From Rhodococcus sp. RD6.2 (GTDB lineage: Bacteria > Actinomycetota > Actinomycetes > Mycobacteriales > Mycobacteriaceae), in assembly GCF_001040705.1 (NCBI RefSeq), contig NZ_CVQP01000001.1, positions 612,324 through 676,323 of the forward strand: a DNA stretch of 64,000 nucleotides, read 5' to 3'. Below, piece after piece: positions 58,771-64,000 of this stretch (the first letter of the stretch is position 1; the number at the start of each line of letters is the position of its first letter). The position numbers and the translations under genes were made by a program. The notes below the pieces were generated by a model that was not told where the DNA came from, searched no databases, and saw only the letters and a program-made list of their open reading frames with translations.

Positions 58771-60273
58771 ATGGGTCGACCGTCGAATGCCGTGCCGGAC
58801 TCGCCCGATGGGCGGGATGCCGATGTGATCCTGATCGGTGGCGGAATCATGTCCGCAACGTTGGGATCGATGCTCGCGATCCTGGAGCCCGACTGGCGGA
58901 TCGTCCTGCTGGAGAGGGCAACCGGGCTGGCCACCGAGAGCAGTGGGCCGTGGAACAACGCCGGCACCGGGCACAGCGGGTTCTGCGAGCTGAACTACAT
59001 GCCCGACCCGGAAGACGGACGCAAGGCATCGACCATCGCGCGGCAGTTCCATGTCTGTCGCCAATGGTGGGGGTACCTCACGGCCAGGGGGTTGCTGGAC
59101 CCGGATGCCTTCGTTCACGCGACCCCGCACATGGACGTCGTCTTCGGGCGTCGCGACATCGACTACCTCCGTGAGCGATTCGAGACGCTGACGTGTGACC
59201 CACTGTTCGACCGGATGGAGTACAGCGACGACCCCGCCACGATCGGCCGGTGGGCACCGCTGTTGATCGAGGGACGAACTCCGGGCGAGCCGATGGCGGC
59301 CACGCGACATGCCGGAGGGACCGACGTCGATTTCGGCTCTCTGACAGAGGGGTTGACGCGAATCGTCGCCGACGCCGGTGGGGAGGTCTTGTTCGAACAC
59401 GAGGTGCGTTCGCTGCGTCGGTCACCCGGCGGAGCGTGGGTTGTGGGAGGGAGTTCCGGTTCCGGCACGTTCGAGCTGCGCGGGCGGCACGTGTTCGTGG
59501 GTGCAGGCGGAATGGCACTGCGTCTGCTGCAGCGAGCTCGCCTTCCCGAGGTTCGCGGGTACGCCGTGCTGCCGGTCGGCGCGGCCTTCCTTCGCTGCTC
59601 GGAACCGGACGTCGTCACTCGTCACGAGGCGAAGGTCTACGGCCAGGCCGCGATCGGAGCGCCGCCGATGTCGGTGCCGCACCTCGACCGGCGGTTCATC
59701 GAGGGAACCGAGCACCTCCTTTTCGGTCCGTACGCGACGTTCAGTACCAAACTGCTCAAGCACGGACGCCTGAGCGACGTCTTCACGACGCTCCGGTGGC
59801 ACAACCTGCTCGTCATCGTGGCCGCACTCGTCCAGAACCTGTCGTTGGTGCGCTATCTCGTGGGCGAACTCGCGGCGAGGCCCCGAAAGAAGTTCGCCAA
59901 GTTGCAGCGCTTCTACCCGAACGCGGACATTCGTCAGTGGGAGCTCGTGCCGGCAGGCCAGCGCGCGCAGCTGGTGACGCCGGACCGGCGCCGCGTCGGC
60001 GTACTCCATCAGGGCACCGAACTCGTCGTCGGAGGGGACGGGACCATCGCCGGCCTCCTCGGAGCCTCGCCAGGGGCGTCGACGGCCGTACCGATCATGC
60101 TCGAACTGCTCGAGCGGTGCTTTCCTGACCGGTGGCACACCTCCTGGAGCGCCACCATGACCGAGGCGATGCCGGCCTGTGGTGCCGCGGACCGGGACGC
60201 CGCCGAGGTCGCCGAGTCAGTCGCCTCGACCGGTTCGGTGCTGGGCCTCGACGGGTCGAACGATCGGCGATGA
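58771..60273 (+). CDS. mqo: Malate:quinone oxidoreductase-type FAD enzyme
   Basis: 500-residue membrane-peripheral flavoprotein. The FAD fingerprint VILIGGGIMSATLG is followed by the MQO blocks ERATGLATESSGPWNNAGTGHSGFCELNYMP, FVHATPHMDVVFG and FGPYATFSTKLLKHGRLSD, with a C-terminal PGASTAVPIMLELLERCFP. MQO passes electrons from malate straight to quinone, bypassing NAD-linked malate dehydrogenase. ATG 58771 has GGGAG 11 nt upstream; GTG 58762 is possible. It overlaps the isochorismatase-like gene by 4 bp (ATGA) and is divergent from a LysR regulator. Confidence 0.93.
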   Translation: MGRPSNAVPDSPDGRDADVILIGGGIMSATLGSMLAILEPDWRIVLLERATGLATESSGPWNNAGTGHSGFCELNYMPDPEDGRKASTIARQFHVCRQWWGYLTARGLLDPDAFVHATPHMDVVFGRRDIDYLRERFETLTCDPLFDRMEYSDDPATIGRWAPLLIEGRTPGEPMAATRHAGGTDVDFGSLTEGLTRIVADAGGEVLFEHEVRSLRRSPGGAWVVGGSSGSGTFELRGRHVFVGAGGMALRLLQRARLPEVRGYAVLPVGAAFLRCSEPDVVTRHEAKVYGQAAIGAPPMSVPHLDRRFIEGTEHLLFGPYATFSTKLLKHGRLSDVFTTLRWHNLLVIVAALVQNLSLVRYLVGELAARPRKKFAKLQRFYPNADIRQWELVPAGQRAQLVTPDRRRVGVLHQGTELVVGGDGTIAGLLGASPGASTAVPIMLELLERCFPDRWHTSWSATMTEAMPACGAADRDAAEVAESVASTGSVLGLDGSNDRR

Positions 60274-60929
60274 GCACAGCCCTTCGGGATGTCGCGGACA
60301 ATGTCTCCATGGCAACGTTCAAGGCCGAGGTGGAGGACTACGACGCGAGTGATCTCGTCGAGCTGGCCGGCGGTCCCGACTGGACACCGGACCCGACGAG
60401 GGTCGCGATTCTCGTGCACGACATGCAGCCCTACTACCTGGATGTGCTCGCTGCGCAGGTCAGGTCGCGGCTCCTGTCGGAGGTGTCGGCCCTTCTGAAA
60501 CGTGCAGTGGACCTTGGTGTTCCGATCCTCGGCAGCGGTCCTCGGCCGGCCACCGAGCCCGTGCAGCGCGGACTGCTCGGCTCGATGTGGGGGCTGGGGC
60601 CCGACCCGCGTCAGGCGGAGGAGACGGCGCTCGACGAGCTCGTCTCGCCTGACGTCGTGTGGGTCAAGAAGCGCAGCTACAGCGCGTTCTTCGCAACGGA
60701 TCTGGCCGAGGAACTGCGTCGACGCGGACGCGACCAGTTGATCGTTGCCGGGGTGTTCGCCACGGCAGGCGTCCTGGCCACCAGCTACGACGCATTCGCC
60801 CGCGACATCCAGTGCTTCGTCGGTGTCGAGTCGACCGCCGACTACACGAAGCGTCAGCACGCCGTCGCGCTCACGCTGATCTCGGCACTGACCGGCCGGG
60901 TGCAGCCGACCGCGAGCCTGCTGTCCTGA
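60270..60929 (+). CDS. Isochorismatase-family hydrolase
   Basis: 219 residues. The catalytic positions read Asp in VHDMQPYYLD, Lys in WVKKRSYSAFFATDL, and Gly where cysteine hydrolases have Cys (AGVFATAGVLATSYDAFARDI). D-K-G is the pattern of true isochorismatases such as PhzD and EntB, which cleave vinyl ethers, unlike nicotinamidase-type members. The start overlaps the mqo stop, so expression is coupled. No siderophore or phenazine genes are in the window, so the substrate is unclear. Confidence 0.88.
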   Translation: MSTALRDVADNVSMATFKAEVEDYDASDLVELAGGPDWTPDPTRVAILVHDMQPYYLDVLAAQVRSRLLSEVSALLKRAVDLGVPILGSGPRPATEPVQRGLLGSMWGLGPDPRQAEETALDELVSPDVVWVKKRSYSAFFATDLAEELRRRGRDQLIVAGVFATAGVLATSYDAFARDIQCFVGVESTADYTKRQHAVALTLISALTGRVQPTASLLS

Positions 60930-61072
60930 CGGTCGTCGGAGCGAAGGCCACTCGACAGAATCGCACGCCCAACGCGTCGTCCGATTCCCGCCAGCGCCGA
61001 GTCTCGTGATTCTGCAGTCTGATTCAGGCGACCACGTCGCCACCTCCAGCAGAACTTCCGAAAGGACTCGTC

Positions 61073-61831
61073 ATGTCTTCGCGCCTCGACTCCAAGGTCT
61101 TCATCGTCACCGGCGGCACATCCGGCATCGGTCTCGCTGTTGCCCGGCGGCTCACGGCGGAGGGCGCCGCCGTCGTGATCGGTGCTCGCCGCAAGGACGT
61201 CGGGGAGGACGCTGCGGCGAGCATCCGCGCCGCGGGCGGCACGGCGACATTCGTACCGGCGGACGTGTCTGTCGAAGCGGATGCCGCGGCACTGGTCTCC
61301 GCCGCGGTCGCCGAGTTCGGGCGACTGGACGGGGCATTCAACAACGCCGGCGGCATCAACGCGTCCGGCTCGGTGTGCGGAATCGACGGTGCCGACTGGG
61401 ACGCAGAGATCGCGCAGAACCTCACCAGTGTCTTCAACTGCCTCAAGCACCAGATTCCTGCAGTCCTCGACACCCGCGGGGCGATCGTCAACAACGCGTC
61501 GAACATGGGTGTCGTCGCGCTGCCCGAGGTCGCGCCCTATGTTGCCGCCAAGCACGCCGTCGTGGGCCTGACCAGGTCCGTCGCGCTGGAGGTTGCCGAG
61601 CGGGGCGTCCGCGTCAACGCCATCACCACAGGAGGGGTCGACACTCCGCTCTCCCGCGGGTCCATGGCCCCCACCGACGAGGCGATGGCGCAGATAGCTG
61701 CCCTGCACCCGGTGAACCGTGTCGCACGGCCGGAGGAGATCGCACCCTTCGTCGCGTTCCTGCTGAGCGACGAGGCATCGTTCGTCACCGGCGCGGCTCT
61801 CTCGATCGACGGCGGCTTCACCGCGCGCTGA
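61073..61831 (+). CDS. Short-chain dehydrogenase/reductase
   Basis: 252-residue classical SDR. The Rossmann motif TGGTSGIG (14-21), FNNAGG, the catalytic Ser region NNASNMG and YVAAK (Tyr/Lys) are all present. The C terminus ends [21 protein letters not shown]. The Arg after the first strand (GARR) suggests NADP(H) preference. It has its own 143-bp upstream gap after the isochorismatase gene and a terminator behind it. Substrate not assignable. Confidence 0.92.
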   Translation: MSSRLDSKVFIVTGGTSGIGLAVARRLTAEGAAVVIGARRKDVGEDAAASIRAAGGTATFVPADVSVEADAAALVSAAVAEFGRLDGAFNNAGGINASGSVCGIDGADWDAEIAQNLTSVFNCLKHQIPAVLDTRGAIVNNASNMGVVALPEVAPYVAAKHAVVGLTRSVALEVAERGVRVNAITTGGVDTPLSRGSMAPTDEAMAQIAALHPVNRVARPEEIAPFVAFLLSDEASFVTGAALSIDGGFTAR

Positions 61832-61844
61832 GCCGGACGCGCCA

Positions 61845-61881
61845 CATGCGGCCCGGTCCGGAGTCCGGTCCGGGCCGCATG
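61845..61881. terminator. Bidirectional terminator, SDR / permease
   Basis: Arms CATGCGGCCCGG (61845-61856) and CCGGGCCGCATG (61870-61881) with an inner CCGG/CCGG stem, between convergent stops at 61831 and 61904. Confidence 0.88.
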
Positions 61882-61903
61882 CACGATCCGTCCGGCGAAG
61901 CGA

Positions 61904-63310
61904 TCAGACCGCGGCCTTGCGCCGCCTCGCGTTGAGCACCGACAACCCGGCGATGAACAGGGTGAGGATCGCCGTCGAGATCAACTGCTTGCGGGCGTCG
62001 GTGTCGGTGAGCATCAGCAGGATCAGGCCGCCGAGTGCCGCGAGCGTCAGCCAGCTCAGGTACGGGAAGCCCCACATCTTCACGGTCAACCTGCCTTCGG
62101 CCTCGAGGCGTCGGCGCAGTCGCAGCTGCGCGACCACGATGAAGATCCACACCACCAGCAGTGCGGCGCCGACGGCGTTGAGCAGGATCTCGAGCAGCGA
62201 GTCGGGCAGCAGCCAGTTCAGCAGCACCGACACGAAGCCGAAGAACACCGACACCAGCACCGCGTTGGTCGGCACGCCGGTCGGGGAGAGCTTGCCCAAC
62301 GCGGACGGTCCGTCGCCGTCCCGGGAGAGGGCGAACGCCATCCGCGAGGTGCCGTACACGTTGGCGTTGAACGCCGAGAGCAACGCCACCACGACGACCA
62401 GTTCCATGAACCCGGAGACGTACGGGATGCTCGCCTCGTTCAGGACCGCGACGAACGGGCCGCTCTGCAACTGCTCGGAGTTCCACGGCAGCACGAGCAC
62501 CATGATCGCGATGGAGCCGAGGTAGAAGACGCTGATCCGCCACACCACGCTGCGGACCGCCGACGCGATGGAGCGTTCCGGGTCCTTCGACTCCGCCGCG
62601 GCGATGGTGACGATCTCGATTCCACCGAACGCGAACGCCACCACCAGAAGTCCCGCGGCGATACCCGCGACACCATTCGGCATGAAACCGCCCTCGCCGA
62701 ACAGGTTGGTGGTGCCGACCGGGTCGGTGCCCGGGAGCAGTCCGAACACCAGCAGGACACCGATCACCAGGAAGGCGATGATGACGGTGACCTTCATTGC
62801 GGCGAACCAGAATTCGAACTCGCCGAAGTTGCGGACCTTGGACAGGTTGACCACCGCGAAGAAGGTCACGAACACCAGTGCCACCACCCACTGCGGGAGG
62901 CCGGGCAGCCAACTGTGCACGATCGCGGAGGCGCCGGTGATCTCGGCGCCGAGCACCATGATCAGCATGAACCAGTACAGCCATCCGAGGGTGAAGCCGG
63001 CCCATTCGCCGATGCCGATCCGGGCGTAGTGGCTGAACGAGCCGGACGCCGGGATCGCGGCGCCCATCTCGCCGAGCATCCGCATCACGGCGATCACGAT
63101 GATGCCCGCGATGACGTACGAGACGAGCACCGCCGGGCCCGCCTTGGCGATGCCGACGCCGGTGCCGAGGAACAGCCCCGCCCCGATCGCGGACCCGAGG
63201 CCCATCATCGTCAGATGGCGAACCTTGAGTCCGTGACCGAGGTGGGACGCATCCCCCTCCTCGGCTGTGGAACTGGCGGAGGACGGGGAGTGTTCCTGGG
63301 AGTGCTTCAT
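61904..63310 (-). CDS. Amino-acid permease (APC superfamily, GabP/AAT-like)
   Basis: 468 residues with twelve membrane helices after a polar N-terminal tail of about 28 residues. The signature GLKVRHLTMMGLGSAIGAGLFLGTG in helix 1 and GEMGAAIPASGSFSHYARIGIGEWAGFTLGWLYW identify the amino-acid transporter (AAT) family of proton symporters, which includes GABA, aromatic amino acid and proline carriers. FGGIEIVTIAAAESKDPERSI is the usual helix 6 region. Which amino acid it carries cannot be told; GABA or tryptophan would fit other genes here, but this is speculation. It is monocistronic. Confidence 0.93.
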   Translation of the reverse strand: MKHSQEHSPSSASSTAEEGDASHLGHGLKVRHLTMMGLGSAIGAGLFLGTGVGIAKAGPAVLVSYVIAGIIVIAVMRMLGEMGAAIPASGSFSHYARIGIGEWAGFTLGWLYWFMLIMVLGAEITGASAIVHSWLPGLPQWVVALVFVTFFAVVNLSKVRNFGEFEFWFAAMKVTVIIAFLVIGVLLVFGLLPGTDPVGTTNLFGEGGFMPNGVAGIAAGLLVVAFAFGGIEIVTIAAAESKDPERSIASAVRSVVWRISVFYLGSIAIMVLVLPWNSEQLQSGPFVAVLNEASIPYVSGFMELVVVVALLSAFNANVYGTSRMAFALSRDGDGPSALGKLSPTGVPTNAVLVSVFFGFVSVLLNWLLPDSLLEILLNAVGAALLVVWIFIVVAQLRLRRRLEAEGRLTVKMWGFPYLSWLTLAALGGLILLMLTDTDARKQLISTAILTLFIAGLSVLNARRRKAAV

Positions 63311-63360
63311 GAATCCAGACGTTCGAATAGACAGCCGCCCGTGGTGACGGCCTGGGTGAA

Positions 63361-64000
63361 TCAGTCGTTCGCGTGCAGCGCCGCGTTCAGTTCGACACCG
63401 GTGCCGGACTTCGCGACCACCTCGACACCACCGGTGACCGAGTTGCGGCGGAAGAGCAGGTTCGACGTGCCGCTGAGCTCCTTCGCCTTGACGACGGTGC
63501 CGTCCGGGCCGGTGACCTTGGTGCCCGCGGTGACGTAGAGGCCCGCCTCGATGACGCAGTCGTCGCCGAGGGAGATACCCAGGCCGGAGTTCGCGCCGAG
63601 CAGGCAGCGCTTGCCGACGGAGATGACCTCCTTGCCGCCACCGGACAGGGTGCCCATGATCGAGGCGCCGCCGCCGACGTCGGAACCGTCGTCGACGACG
63701 ACGCCACCGGAGATGCGGCCCTCGACCATCGAATTGCCGAGGGTGCCCGCGTTGAAGTTGACGAAGCCCTCGTGCATGACGGTGGTGCCGGACGCGAGGT
63801 GGGCACCGAGGCGGACACGATCGGCATCACCGATGCGGACGCCCGACGGGACGACGTAGTCGACCATGCGGGGGAACTTGTCGACGCCGAAGACGGTGAC
63901 GGGACCGCGGGCGCGCAGCTTGGCGCGGACCAGCTCGAAGCCGTCGACGGCGCACGGGCCGTAGTTCGTCCACACGACGTTCGCGAGCAGGCCGAACACG
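63361..64000 (-). CDS. dapD: 2,3,4,5-tetrahydropyridine-2,6-dicarboxylate N-succinyltransferase DapD (partial)
   Basis: The C-terminal 213 residues of a gene whose 5' end lies beyond the right edge. It shows a left-handed beta-helix of hexapeptide repeats: [96 protein letters not shown] is the succinyl-CoA-binding part in actinobacterial DapD. The enzyme feeds DapC (36888-37985) in diaminopimelate synthesis. M. tuberculosis DapD (Rv1201c) is 317 residues, so about 100 are missing here. Confidence 0.95.
   Translation of the reverse strand, partial: VFGLLANVVWTNYGPCAVDGFELVRAKLRARGPVTVFGVDKFPRMVDYVVPSGVRIGDADRVRLGAHLASGTTVMHEGFVNFNAGTLGNSMVEGRISGGVVVDDGSDVGGGASIMGTLSGGGKEVISVGKRCLLGANSGLGISLGDDCVIEAGLYVTAGTKVTGPDGTVVKAKELSGTSNLLFRRNSVTGGVEVVAKSGTGVELNAALHAND

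Noticed and set aside
1-64000. tRNA, rRNA, insertion sequences, prophage, toxin-antitoxin or defence systems
   Set aside because: I looked for T-loop-like GGTTCGA motifs, transposase, integrase and restriction or Cas motifs and for inverted-repeat borders. Nothing convincing was seen by eye.

Overview
The window is high-GC chromosomal DNA from a mycolic-acid actinomycete, most likely Rhodococcus. The evidence is gene content and order: a PimE-type mannosyltransferase, LpqW, MshB (mycothiol), FbiC (F420), FdxC, DapC, RocA/PutB, FadD36 and DapD lie in the same order as the Mycobacterium tuberculosis segment Rv1159-Rv1201 (recalled from knowledge, not searched). Frequent GTG starts and many leaderless promoters (a TAnnnT box 6-8 nt before the start codon) also fit. 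No rRNA, tRNA, CRISPR array, IS element or prophage was recognised. The only gene cut by the window edge is dapD at the right end.

Layout. 0-15 kb is a mixed housekeeping stretch: htpG, two intramembrane-protease genes (PrsW and CPBP types), a WS/DGAT-like acyltransferase, a winged-helix protein, an ECF41-type sigma factor facing its AhpD-like partner, class I fumarase, a Tat-exported DUF1906 protein, a lipoprotein and secreted proteins. It includes a small protein with serine at every third residue for 26 triplets. 15-42 kb is the conserved mycolata core: pimE, a pterin dehydratase, mutT2, typA, lpqW, mshB, fbiC, fdxC, dapC, rocA, putB, fadD36. It is interrupted by local insertions: a LuxR/flavin-oxidase pair where M. 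tuberculosis has narGHJI, plus gadB, a DUF2235 gene, udgB, a lipase and a PH-domain pair.

42-62 kb, between fadD36 and dapD, looks accessory. It holds a LysR-regulated four-gene catabolic operon (FAH-family hydrolase, MBL hydrolase, thiolase-like protein, AMP-dependent ligase), a universal stress protein, and a CopB-type metal ATPase under a CsoR-like operator. A kynurenine operon (kynA, amidohydrolase, kynU), a LysR gene divergent from mqo plus an isochorismatase-type hydrolase, an SDR and an amino-acid permease complete it.

The functional links that stand out are these. LpqW and PimE act in the same PIM/lipoarabinomannan branch. The sigma factor and its AhpD-like partner are preceded by opposing copies of the same promoter motif with identical 17-nt spacers. 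rocA and a distant small acidic-protein gene share a roughly 70-bp promoter module. In the kyn operon an amidohydrolase stands where a formylkynurenine formamidase is expected. All assignments come from reading motifs and context; no database search was run.
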